DNA of 64,000 nucleotides from Pseudomonas monteilii NBRC 103158 = DSM 14164 (GTDB lineage: Bacteria > Pseudomonadota > Gammaproteobacteria > Pseudomonadales > Pseudomonadaceae): positions 1 to 64,000 of the forward strand of contig NZ_BBIS01000012.1 in the NCBI RefSeq assembly GCF_000730605.1, in the 5' to 3' direction. Within the stretch, counting starts at the first letter, position 1; each line of letters opens with the position of its first letter. This document shows positions 7,897 through 16,407 of the stretch, piece after piece. The notes beneath the pieces were generated by a model. That model did not search any database. It was not told the DNA's origin and was given only the letters and a program-made list of their open reading frames with translations. The translations under genes were made by a program, and so were the position numbers.

Positions 7897-9144
7897 TCAG
7901 CGAAGCGACTTCACATCACCGGCCGTGACGGCGCTTCCCTGGTTGCCCCAGCTGCTCCTGACGAAGTTCACCACCTCGGCAACCTCCTGGTCGCTCAGGC
8001 GCCATCCAAACGCCGGCATGGTGAAATTCGAAGGCGCCGTGTGCGTCGCCGGTACCGTGCCCCCTGCCAGCACCACATGGATCAGCGACGTGGCATCCGC
8101 CGTCTGCACCACCGGGTTGCCGGCCAAAGCCGGGAACGCGCGGGTGTAACCCTGGCCGTCGGTACGGTGGCAGGCCGCGCAATTGTCGATGTACACCGCC
8201 GCCCCTGGCTTGCTGTCATCGCCCTTCCACAGCGCATCCGCCACCTGCTTGTCGTAGACGTGTGGCCGGTCTTCAGGGTTGCTCGGCGGCAGGGTCTTCA
8301 GGTAACGGGCGATCGCGGTCAGGTCGGCATCACTCAGGTGCTGCATGCTGTGCTCGACCACGTCGCTCATGCCACCGAACACGGCGCTGCGATCACTGCG
8401 CCCAGTCTTGAGAAACTGCACCAGCTGTGCTTCGCTCCAGCTGCCCAGGCCGTCCTTGTGGTCGCCACGCAGGTTCTTGGCAATCCAGCCTTCCAGCGGA
8501 GCGCTGCCGGCCAGAAATTGCTCACCCTCTGCCGGGCTAAGCGCCTTTTCCTGCATGGTCAGCGCCCGCGGCGTATGGCAGGCACCACAATGGCCAAGGC
8601 CCTCGACCAGGTACGCACCACGGTTTACCACCGGGTCGGCAGCAGCCGTTGCCTGCCAAGGCTTGGCCTAGGGCGCGAAAAGGCCGCGCCAGACAGCCAG
8701 CGGCCAACGCATGCTCAGCGGCCAGGGGATGTCGCTGGCCTTGTTCGCCTGTTCGACGGGCGCCACGCCCTTCATGAAGTAGGCGTACAGCGCCTGCATG
8801 TCCTGCTCGCTGACGCGCGCGTAAGACGGGTATGGCATAGCTGGGTACAGGGTGCTGCCGTCCTTGCGGATGCCCTTGCGCACGGCCTGGTCGAAGTCTT
8901 CGAAGCTGTACTGGCCAATGCCGCTGGCAGCCGGGGTGATGTTGGTGGAGTACACCGTGCCGATCGGCGTTTCCATCGGCAGCCCACCGGCAAAGGGCTG
9001 GCCGTTCCTGGCGGTATGGCAGGCCACACAGTCACCGGCGCGGGCCAGGTACTCGCCCTGGCGCACCTGAGCATCATCATTCGTGGTGGCTTGTACAGCC
9101 GTCGTGGCCGCCAGCAGCAGGGTTGCGATCAACATTGTCTTCAT
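7897..9144 (-). pseudogene. Gluconate 2-dehydrogenase cytochrome c subunit, interrupted by an in-frame amber codon
   Basis: Reads as one 415-residue three-haem cytochrome c except for TAG at 8670-8668. Upstream part (to residue about 158): signal peptide ending VQA and haem motif CVACH. Downstream part, same frame: haem motifs CGACH and CAACH plus Met ligands. The stop follows ..RGLFAP and precedes AKPWQ. One base change from a sense codon (for example AAG, GAG or CAG) would explain it. I chose ATG 9144 because GGAG lies 8 bases upstream; ATG 9150 is too close to it. The subunit passes electrons from the flavoprotein to ubiquinone at the outer face of the inner membrane, so without suppression the enzyme should be impaired. 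A GTG at 8631 could restart translation but would lack a signal peptide. Confidence 0.85.
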
Positions 9145-9156
9145 GCTCATCGCTCC

Positions 9157-10941
9157 TCAAGCCTGGACCAGCGGACCTGGGTTTTTCAGGTACTGCTCGC
9201 GGATGGCGCGGGCCGACCAGTAGGTCAACGCGGCCACCAGCCCGGTCGGGTTGTACCCCAGGCCCTGAGGGAACGCCGAAGCGCCCGGGACAAACACGTT
9301 ATGCACGTCCCAGCTTTGCAGGTAACGGTTCAGTGCGCTGGTCTTGGGGTCGGAGCCCATGATCGCGCCGCCGTTCAGGTGGGTGGTCTGGTAGCTGGCG
9401 GTGTTGAAGTGGTCCTTGACCTTCTTGCCCAGTACCGCAATGGACTTGGGGTTCATCGCCTGGGCGATCTTGCTCAGCTTGTCGACCATGAACTGGTTCA
9501 TCCTGATGTCGTTTTCCTGCCAGTCGAAGGTCATGCGCAGCAGCGGTTGGCCATAGGCGTCGCGATAAGTCGGGTCCAGGTCCAGGTAATTGCCACGGTA
9601 CGACTGGTGGGCGCCATGGGCGTCCATCGATACCTGATGGGTGTAGTAGTCGGCTGTGGCTTTCTTCCAGGCGCTGCCCCAGGCTGGCGTGCCCGGCGGG
9701 TTAGCGGTGCCGGCAATCGGCCGGCTGCCAGCCTGGTTCACCCACATCGGTGAGCCGCCGACGAAGCCGTGCGGGCCATGGTCGAAGTTGTCGGCGTTGA
9801 AATCGTCGATGGCAATACCGTTGCCACCCGCGCCGATGAAGTTGTTGGTGTAGGTGTCCTTGTCGAAGAACGCCTTGACCGTGCCCATGTTCTGATAGGC
9901 AAAGTTACGCCCCACCACGCCTTCGTTCTTCACCGGGTCGTAAGGCTTGCCAATGCCGGAAAGCAGCATCAAGCGCACGTTATTGAACTGGAACGCCGCC
10001 AGGATCACCAACTCCGCCGGCTGTTCTACCTCGCGCCCTTGGGCATCGATGTAGGTGACGCCGGTGGCCTTGCGCTTGCTGTCGTCCAGGTTCACCCGCA
10101 GCACATGGGCATTGGGCCGCAGCTCGAAGTTAGGCACTTGCCGCAGCGCCGGCAGAATATTCACGTTGGGCGAGGCCTTGGAGTACATGTAGCACACGTA
10201 CCCGCTGCAGAAACCACAGAAGTTGCACGGCCCCATCTGTGCCCCGTAAGGGTTGGTGTATGGCCCGGAGGTGTTGGCCGATGGCAGGTTGTAAGGCTTG
10301 TAGCCCAAGCTGGTGGCGGCCTTTTCGAACAACCTGGCCGACACCACGTTCTTCTGAGCAGGCAGCGGGAACGGGCTGGAGCGGTCCGGCGCATAGGGGT
10401 TGCCGCCCTTCCCTTCGCCCACGACCTGGCCGTTGACGGTCCAGGCCTGGCCAGAGGTGCCGAACACCTTTTCAGCGAAGTCGAAATACGGCTCCAGCTC
10501 CTCGTAAGTGACGCCAAAGTCCTGGATGGTCATGTCGTCGGGGATGAACTTTCGCCCGTATCGCTCTTCGTAGTGGCTGCGCATGCGCAACTCGACCGGG
10601 TCTACCCGAAAGTGCACACCCGACCAGTGCAAGCCCGCGCCGCCCACGCCTTTGCCCGGCAAGAAAGCGCCAAGCTGGCGATTGGGCAGAGCCACATCGT
10701 TCATGCCGTGGCGGACAGTGACGGTTTCTTTAGACACGTCGACGAACAGCTTCTTGCGCACGCTGTAGGTCAACTCGTCGATCACCTGCGGGTAGCTGCC
10801 TTCCGGGTAGGTGTCCTGCATCGGCCCACGTTCCAGCGCCACCACCTGCAGCCCGGCCTCGGTCAGCTCCTTGGCCATGATCGCACCGGCCCAGCCGAAG
10901 CCGACGATCACCGCATCCACTTTGTTCAACACAGTCGCCAT
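9157..10941 (-). CDS. Gluconate 2-dehydrogenase flavoprotein (large) subunit, GMC oxidoreductase
   Basis: 594 aa FAD enzyme that oxidises gluconate to 2-ketogluconate in the periplasm. The N-terminus has the FAD-binding motif VGFGWAGAIMAKE (residues about 14-26). The C-terminus carries the GMC active-site region with THLNGGAIMG and FPQGLGYNPTG. It has no signal peptide of its own; family members are thought to be exported by the Tat route with the small subunit, whose gene lies 3 bases upstream. It is followed by the interrupted cytochrome c gene. Length is normal for the family. Confidence 0.93.
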   Translation of the reverse strand: MATVLNKVDAVIVGFGWAGAIMAKELTEAGLQVVALERGPMQDTYPEGSYPQVIDELTYSVRKKLFVDVSKETVTVRHGMNDVALPNRQLGAFLPGKGVGGAGLHWSGVHFRVDPVELRMRSHYEERYGRKFIPDDMTIQDFGVTYEELEPYFDFAEKVFGTSGQAWTVNGQVVGEGKGGNPYAPDRSSPFPLPAQKNVVSARLFEKAATSLGYKPYNLPSANTSGPYTNPYGAQMGPCNFCGFCSGYVCYMYSKASPNVNILPALRQVPNFELRPNAHVLRVNLDDSKRKATGVTYIDAQGREVEQPAELVILAAFQFNNVRLMLLSGIGKPYDPVKNEGVVGRNFAYQNMGTVKAFFDKDTYTNNFIGAGGNGIAIDDFNADNFDHGPHGFVGGSPMWVNQAGSRPIAGTANPPGTPAWGSAWKKATADYYTHQVSMDAHGAHQSYRGNYLDLDPTYRDAYGQPLLRMTFDWQENDIRMNQFMVDKLSKIAQAMNPKSIAVLGKKVKDHFNTASYQTTHLNGGAIMGSDPKTSALNRYLQSWDVHNVFVPGASAFPQGLGYNPTGLVAALTYWSARAIREQYLKNPGPLVQA

Positions 10942-10944
10942 GCC

Positions 10945-11694
10945 TCAGGCCCTCTCGCCGCGGATCGATACAGCCGGGAACGGGTAAGGCTCGTTGCGCT
11001 CGACCCAGTCCATGAAGTCGGCGCGGGCGCCGGGGAAGCCGATCTGGGTCCAGCCGACCATGCCTTTGTTGCCCCCATGGATCGGGTCGCAGAAAAACCC
11101 TTCGCGGGTGTTCTGCACCAGCAAGCTGAAAAACACCTTGGCCGGCACGGTGTCGAAAACCAGCTCTCCGGCCTCGATCTTGCTGAGAATACGGTCCCGG
11201 GTAGCGCTATCTTGTACAGCAAAAACCTGCCCGGAATTGGCCTTGCACCAGCCGTCCACGGCAGCGATGCCCAGGCGGTAGATTTGCTGCGGGCTGAGCT
11301 GCAACTGATAACCCAGCTCGGGCGCTGCGTCGGCGTTGAAAGGGCCTTGCATGTACCACTGTGCGCCAGTGGCGTACGGCGTGTTCATCTGCCGGTCGAT
11401 GAATTCGGCAGCGCCGGCTTCAAGCGCGCCGGGGCCAAGCTCATCGGCCGGAATGATGCGGGACACGGCGGCTTGCAGAAACGCCCACTCTTCGGCGCTG
11501 AAAAATGTCGGCTGATAGTTACCCGCCGGTGGCGTGGCCGGCACTTTCGGTGGCTGTTGCTGCTGTTGCGGGGCCGCAAGCAGTTGGCTGGCACCCACGC
11601 CCAGCCCTGTGCTGGCCACGGTAACGACAGGGATCAGGGTCAAGGTCTTGCGCAGAAAATCCCTGCGCGGGTTGTCTGGGGCATGCTCAGGCAT
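10945..11694 (-). CDS. Gluconate 2-dehydrogenase small (gamma) subunit, Tat signal
   Basis: 249 aa subunit, first gene of the gad operon. The N-terminus NPRRDFLRKTLTLIP followed by a hydrophobic stretch is a twin-arginine signal, which is known to help export the folded FAD subunit. A Pro/Gln-rich linker (residues about 40-60) precedes the gluconate-dehydrogenase subunit-3 domain. A PtxS operator lies 120 bases upstream. No sign of damage in this gene. Confidence 0.92.
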   Translation of the reverse strand: MPEHAPDNPRRDFLRKTLTLIPVVTVASTGLGVGASQLLAAPQQQQQPPKVPATPPAGNYQPTFFSAEEWAFLQAAVSRIIPADELGPGALEAGAAEFIDRQMNTPYATGAQWYMQGPFNADAAPELGYQLQLSPQQIYRLGIAAVDGWCKANSGQVFAVQDSATRDRILSKIEAGELVFDTVPAKVFFSLLVQNTREGFFCDPIHGGNKGMVGWTQIGFPGARADFMDWVERNEPYPFPAVSIRGERA

Positions 11695-11814
11695 TGGGAA
11701 TCCTCATCGGCTCTGGGGCGGCCTTGATAAGCGCCATCTGATTTTCAATGGAGAGGTGATCTTGATAGGCCATCAAGAAGACAGCCGAATAATCTAGCGC
11801 GTTCAGAAATGTTT

Positions 11815-11828
11815 TGAAACCGGTTTCA
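11815..11828. promoter_or_regulatory. PtxS operator upstream of the gluconate dehydrogenase operon
   Basis: Exact TGAAACCGGTTTCA, third copy in the window, placed between the gad operon and the divergent histidine phosphatase gene. Its position fits control of gad; an effect on the divergent gene cannot be excluded. Confidence 0.9.
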
Positions 11829-11970
11829 TGGTTGACTTCTCGTCTTTGCCGCAAGGCCAGAGCGCTGTCGGGCCAAGGCTTTTTTCACATCTGCCTCACT
11901 CTCTACCGACATCCCGCTACCTACAGTGCCGACGCTCTCGTAATGGAGCGAGCTGACTGGAGTGGCAAAC

Positions 11971-12660
11971 ATGCTGCAAGGCGTTATCGACAAATCCCTC
12001 GCCTCACGCCGTGTGCAGGTTTACCGGTTTCCTTGGGGCACAGCGCTATTCGCAGTCTTGTGCCTGCTGTTCCTCCTGGGCGTGGCAGCAGCCTGCGCGC
12101 ATGCCCGCACGGCCGTCCCCAACCTGGGCAACCCGCACCACCTGCAACGCAGTGGGCTGGAGGCCGCTTGGGCAAAAGGCTCAGTGATTGTGGTACTGCG
12201 CCATGCCGAACGCTGCGACCGGTCCAGAGGTGCCTGCCTGGGTGACCCCAGCGGCATTACGGTTGCGGGCAGCCAGGTGGCCGCCGCTGTAGGCCAAGGC
12301 CTGCAACACCTTGGCCTGGCGTCATCCGACGTGTGGACCAGCCCGCAGGTGCGCACCCGACAAACCGCACAAGCCATGTTTGGTAAAACCGTTGCCACGC
12401 AAGGCTGGCTTAACCAGTGTGATGGGCACTTTGCCGATAACGCCTTTAGCCACAAGCGGGCCGGCCACAACCTCGTGCTGGTCAGCCACAGCGGTTGCAT
12501 GGAACAGCTGGAGCAAGCGCTTCAGGTACCCGTCAGCGCGACGTCGAACAGCTATGCCAGTGCCCTGTTCATCACCCAGGGCAGCGATGGCAAGACGACG
12601 CTGCTGGGCCAGATGGCTGCCAGTGAATGGCGCAAACTCGTTGATGCCAAGGAGCTGTGA
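11971..12660 (+). CDS. Membrane-anchored histidine phosphatase family protein
   Basis: 229 aa. The start at ATG 11971 has GGAG 8 bases upstream; a GTG 9 bases earlier is an alternative. A single hydrophobic segment (residues about 22-42) anchors it or directs export. The phosphoglycerate-mutase-like core shows LRHAERCD with the catalytic His, SPQVRTRQTA with a phosphate-binding Arg, and VSHSGCME with the second His. It is similar in layout to Ais/PmrG-type periplasmic phosphatases acting on lipopolysaccharide core heptose phosphate, which is inference. Its stop is 2 bases before the PAP2 gene start. Confidence 0.82.
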   Translation: MLQGVIDKSLASRRVQVYRFPWGTALFAVLCLLFLLGVAAACAHARTAVPNLGNPHHLQRSGLEAAWAKGSVIVVLRHAERCDRSRGACLGDPSGITVAGSQVAAAVGQGLQHLGLASSDVWTSPQVRTRQTAQAMFGKTVATQGWLNQCDGHFADNAFSHKRAGHNLVLVSHSGCMEQLEQALQVPVSATSNSYASALFITQGSDGKTTLLGQMAASEWRKLVDAKEL

Positions 12661-12662
12661 AC

Positions 12663-13481
12663 ATGCCCTCCCGCGCCGCTTTCTACCGCAACAACCTGCT
12701 ACTACCGCTGTTGCTGGCCGCCATCGTGTTCGTGGCATTCGACCTCACCGAGTTCGATCGCTGGATCAGCAACCTGCTGCTCGACCCCGCCACCGGTCAG
12801 TTCCCGCTGCTGCACAACCAATGGTTCGAGAAGGTCACCCACAAGTGGCCGCGCATCCTGCCGGACTGGACAGGTGAACTGGCAGTCATCGGCAGCTTGT
12901 TGTCGTTCATCTGGCCGCGCCTGGCCAACCGCCCCCAACTGGGCCTGACCCGGGCGCTGGAAAAAGCCCGTATCGCACCCGTGCTGCGCTTCACCACCCA
13001 ACACCGCCGCGACTTACTGTTCGTGGTCGTGGCGTTTGCACTGAGCACAACCGTGATTCATTACCTGAAAAGCCACACCAGTGTGTATTGCCCTGTCGAA
13101 ACCACACTGTATAGCGGTACGCAGGCCCGCGTTGAATGGTTCGAAAACTTCTCCTGGTGGAACAAGGCCGGCGCTGGCCGCTGCTGGCCGGGTGGCCATG
13201 CCTCCAGCGGATTTACCTTGTTGGCGCTGTACTTCGTGGCATTGCGTCATCGCTGGGCACATGCGCGTAAGTTACTGGCGGTCATTCTGCTGATCGGGTT
13301 CGTGTACGGCACAACACGGGTACTGCAGGGCTGGCACTATATGTCCCATACATTCTGGGCGGGGATTTTTGTCTGGCTGACAACCTGGGTAACGGCGTTG
13401 TTCTTCTATGGCCGCATCGCGTTGCAGGCGCCAGAACACAGCCCGGTCATTCATGACGCTGCCATGGCACAGCCCTTGTAG
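12663..13481 (+). CDS. PAP2-family membrane phosphatase
   Basis: 272 aa integral membrane protein with about six hydrophobic segments. PAP2 motifs can be followed: KSHTSVYCPVE near residue 138, CWPGGHASSGF near 177 (the PSGH motif), and TRVLQGWHYMSHTFW near 219 (the SRxxxxxHxxxD motif with His at the end replacing Asp). ATG 12663 follows an AAGGAG site. The tight spacing with the histidine phosphatase suggests a two-gene operon for removing phosphates from envelope lipids or LPS; the substrate is not known. Confidence 0.87.
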   Translation: MPSRAAFYRNNLLLPLLLAAIVFVAFDLTEFDRWISNLLLDPATGQFPLLHNQWFEKVTHKWPRILPDWTGELAVIGSLLSFIWPRLANRPQLGLTRALEKARIAPVLRFTTQHRRDLLFVVVAFALSTTVIHYLKSHTSVYCPVETTLYSGTQARVEWFENFSWWNKAGAGRCWPGGHASSGFTLLALYFVALRHRWAHARKLLAVILLIGFVYGTTRVLQGWHYMSHTFWAGIFVWLTTWVTALFFYGRIALQAPEHSPVIHDAAMAQPL

Positions 13482-13575
13482 AGCAGCCTTGTCTCTCAGC
13501 AAGGGGCATAGTGGAATCTGACAGGCACCTGCCATCCACTTAGTTGCTAATAATACTTTTAAAATAAACCTTAGC

Positions 13576-13605
13576 GAAACTTCCTACAGCGCTTTAGGAA
13601 GTTTC
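13576..13605. other. 11-bp perfect hairpin upstream of the effector gene
   Basis: GAAACTTCCTA and TAGGAAGTTTC flank an 8-base loop containing AGCGCT. It lies 95 bases after the PAP2 stop. There is no clear T-run, so it is either a terminator for the PAP2 operon or a structure in the leader of the downstream accessory genes. Confidence 0.45.
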
Positions 13606-13826
13606 AATCTCCCCTGCCTATTGATTCCTCGTTAGTCTTCAGGATTTCGCAAGATACTTGTGCGCGACCGCATGGAAAGTGCGCGCGTGAGCCTGATCTG
13701 TTAACTGACGAGGATTATGGATGTCCAGACAGTCCGACGGCACTGACAAGCCTGTGCCCGCCATGAAAAAGCCAATTCTGCTTGAGGATATAGAGGCTGC
13801 CCAGCAGCCTCACAGCGGGGATCGGC

Positions 13827-15122
13827 ATGGAGCTGAGCGACTGGGGCACGAAAGTGCTGGACCATTGGTGGCGCAGTGACGTGGCGGACCGGGTCAACCT
13901 GGCGATGCGCGGCATCAGCTACAACCAGGACGACATCCGGGAAGAGCTGGCGGCGCTGACTGAGGCCGCCAAGGGCGAACCGCCCTCGGAATTCAACTAC
14001 ACGCTGGCCGAAGGCCTTGCCAAGCGAGCACACGCGGCAGCGAATGCCTTTGGACGTATCAACTCGCTGTACGAGGAACTGCAAAAGCGGAACAACACCG
14101 CCAGCATCGGCCTGCATGCCTGGTTCGTCGCGCTTGGGCGACAGGTGCTGCGTAGCGGAGCCCCCAACAGTGCAGACCGGGCGCTGCACCATGGCCTGCG
14201 ACTGACGTTGTTTGCGTCGGTGCATGAGACCGCGCTCGACATTCGTCTGAGCGAAGCCGCTCGAAATGGACAATCGCTCAGCTCTCAACGCAGCGGTGGC
14301 CAGATTGCACGCTTTCTGGACCAGGCCTGGGCTGAAAGCCTGATGCAGGCAGACGGCAAGAAAAGTGACTTCTACAAGGTGCGTGCCGCCAGCTTGGTCT
14401 GCCTGCTGGAAGGCATGCTGATGGCGTTCAAGGCGCGGGAGCTGCCCGACAGTGATGCGCGAGTGAAGACCGAACTCCTGGCGGCTGCGATGACCACGGC
14501 AGCGGCGGGCTTTGAAATCGGAGCCAGCTATGTGGACCAGGTGGTAGCCCGATACGGCACTAAGAGTGTGACCGGGAAAGGGGCAGCAGCGACTTTGGGA
14601 AGGTTGAAACTGTGGGGCGCTGGACTGGCTGGCATCGGAGGCTCACTGCTCGCGTGGTGGGATTTCACTGATTGGTATGAACATCTCAACAACAGTCACG
14701 TTGGACGCAACAAACAGACTCAAAAAAGATCCAGGATTTTAGCCACTACGTACCTTGTAAGAGGGATGGCGACAATAACACTTTCGTTGGCTGAGTTAGG
14801 AACGGCCATTGCGATTGCAAAGCCTCTGTTCGACTATCTGTCTCAGAACGCAAAAACAAAAGCCGTGCGCGTGCTTTCCAAGTCCATGAGTATTTTAGCA
14901 AAAAACCTTGGAACGCAAGCCGCTCGCCTATTGCTTGCGCGCTTAGTATTAGGAGCATTTTGGGTAGGACTGGCCTTGACAATAATAATCTACATTTTCG
15001 AAGACGACGCACTGGAAGAATGGTGCAAACGCAGCACTTACCGCTTAACAAAAAGCTCGAAGCCCTATTCGGACGAAGAAGAACTGGCAGAACTTTACTC
15101 AGCTTTCAACGAGGTCCTGTAA
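13827..15122 (+). CDS. Short VasX/BTH_I2691-like type VI secretion effector, probably lacking the N-terminal domain
   Basis: 431 aa. The C-terminal half has several hydrophobic stretches (residues about 262-280, 310-335, 375-393) followed by a charged tail, as in pore-forming VasX-type effectors; the family is usually about twice this length. Upstream, a separate 52-codon frame (13721-13879) has the better ribosome site (GAGG) and overlaps this start out of frame, which suggests a deletion or frameshift at the 5' end. The last third is AT-richer than the first. The stop overlaps the next ATG (TAATG), the coupling expected for an effector-immunity pair. Family assignment is from remembered sequence style only. 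Confidence 0.5.
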   Translation: MELSDWGTKVLDHWWRSDVADRVNLAMRGISYNQDDIREELAALTEAAKGEPPSEFNYTLAEGLAKRAHAAANAFGRINSLYEELQKRNNTASIGLHAWFVALGRQVLRSGAPNSADRALHHGLRLTLFASVHETALDIRLSEAARNGQSLSSQRSGGQIARFLDQAWAESLMQADGKKSDFYKVRAASLVCLLEGMLMAFKARELPDSDARVKTELLAAAMTTAAAGFEIGASYVDQVVARYGTKSVTGKGAAATLGRLKLWGAGLAGIGGSLLAWWDFTDWYEHLNNSHVGRNKQTQKRSRILATTYLVRGMATITLSLAELGTAIAIAKPLFDYLSQNAKTKAVRVLSKSMSILAKNLGTQAARLLLARLVLGAFWVGLALTIIIYIFEDDALEEWCKRSTYRLTKSSKPYSDEEELAELYSAFNEVL

Positions 15123-16282
15123 TGTACTTGGTCGAATGGGGGTTCTGGAAAATGGCCACTGAGTCGGTGGCCGCACGTAAAGCGTACGAAGCGGAACTGA
15201 CACCCCAAGAAAAGCGCGATAGCCAGGAAATATATGAAAACGAGATAGAAGAAGAAATGCACTTCCGATCCGTCAGTGACAAACCAACCTCTAGAGGACC
15301 TGTTTTTGCTTTTAACGACACATTTTTAGAAATGCGCTGCGGTGGTTCAGAAGAAAAGCGCGGCCTTATCACACTCGCAACGCTCGGTGCTATTGTCCCC
15401 GCCATCGCTGCCGCACTCATCACAACCACTGACTTTCTATGGATGGATATTACGGATCCTGAGGGACGATCCGCAGTCACGCTTCTCACCACAGTTATAA
15501 TGCTCTCTGTTACGTCAGCCATACTCTACCTTTACTCAAAGTATGGAATTCATTTAACCCGACTGGAAATGCTCACCAGCCGCTATCTGCTCATTCGGTT
15601 TAATCGAATAACTCAACAGGTCCACCTCCATCGACCAAAATATTGCGGCGGCATCTTAACACTCCCATGGAAAGCAACGTGGAGCACAGGCATCAGTCCA
15701 GAAGATGATTGGCTCAGCACGGGAATACGACTTGCCCTAATTTGGCACCCGAGCCGTACCGGTCTCTCGCACATGGAGATAGCCCAGATCGGCAAACAAG
15801 GCCAAGGCGGCAGTGAACTCCGCGACGAGTGGGAGTTCATTCGCCGCTACATGGAAGAAGGCCCGCACGCCGTCCCCCGCCCTCGCCTGAGCACCCAACT
15901 GCCCTCACCCATCCAGGCCTTCAGCGCCCAGTTCGAAGGCCTTGGTCGCTTCTTCCGCAAAAGCAGTTGGCTGTTCAAAGTCGTCCTGCTCATGATCTGG
16001 CCCGCCTTCGTCATCGTAGGTACCGGCCATTGGCTCAGTCTGCTGCTGTGCTGGCGACCACGGTGGCCAAAGGTTATCCGCGAGGCGGGTATGCCTGGCA
16101 AACCCGTTCCACCGGTGACGACCCTCAGCGACTACCCGCCGGCCATTCAAGAACGCCTGCTCACCAACGCCGATCGCTGGCAGCTCAAGCCTGGCAAGCG
16201 TCCGGAGAAAAAACCACGCAAACCGCGTGCGTCGAATAGGCGTACGCCGTGTCACCGCTCACCTTCTGATAGCCACCACTGA
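15122..16282 (+). CDS. Membrane protein coupled to the effector, probable immunity protein (DUF6708-like)
   Basis: 386 aa starting with ATG in a TAATG overlap with the effector stop. Two adjacent hydrophobic hairpins (residues about 85-105 and 118-140) and another pair near residues 278-310 suggest a four-pass inner-membrane protein, which fits protection against a pore former. GC is lower than in the flanking genes through the first half. The last 15 or so codons run into a sequence that, on the opposite strand, is an OprD-type porin fragment, so the native C-terminus may have been replaced. Immunity role is inferred from position only. Confidence 0.55.
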   Translation: MYLVEWGFWKMATESVAARKAYEAELTPQEKRDSQEIYENEIEEEMHFRSVSDKPTSRGPVFAFNDTFLEMRCGGSEEKRGLITLATLGAIVPAIAAALITTTDFLWMDITDPEGRSAVTLLTTVIMLSVTSAILYLYSKYGIHLTRLEMLTSRYLLIRFNRITQQVHLHRPKYCGGILTLPWKATWSTGISPEDDWLSTGIRLALIWHPSRTGLSHMEIAQIGKQGQGGSELRDEWEFIRRYMEEGPHAVPRPRLSTQLPSPIQAFSAQFEGLGRFFRKSSWLFKVVLLMIWPAFVIVGTGHWLSLLLCWRPRWPKVIREAGMPGKPVPPVTTLSDYPPAIQERLLTNADRWQLKPGKRPEKKPRKPRASNRRTPCHRSPSDSHH

Positions 16283-16407
16283 ACGTGTGGCCCTGAATGC
16301 TGTAGCCGACGTTGGTGCTGAGGGTCTGTTTGTCGACTTCACCCAGCAATGCCCGGCCCTGCTGGCGAGCATTGAACCAGCGCCACTCGGTGAAGACATC
16401 CCCTGCC
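16236..16407 (-). pseudogene. OprD-family porin fragment
   Basis: Minus-strand frame encodes about 55 residues including EWRWFNARQQGRALLGEVD, NVGYSIQGHTFSGGYQKVSG and DTAYAY, a pattern characteristic of the middle strands of OprD/OpdK-type porins. There is no start, no signal sequence and no continuation on either side. It abuts a LysR remnant at about 16408 and the end of the effector-linked membrane protein at about 16235. A recombination scar. Confidence 0.75.

Noticed and set aside
8668..8670. Amber codon as a recoded (pyrrolysine-type) residue
   Set aside because: No pyl genes or recoding context are known for these bacteria, and relatives' cytochromes do not need a special residue there; a point mutation or read error is simpler.
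7801..9753. 650-codon plus-strand open frame opposite the gluconate dehydrogenase genes
   Set aside because: It lies antisense to the recognised cytochrome c and GMC genes; composition is a shadow of high-GC codons (His/Arg/Gly/Val-rich), with no domain or ribosome site.
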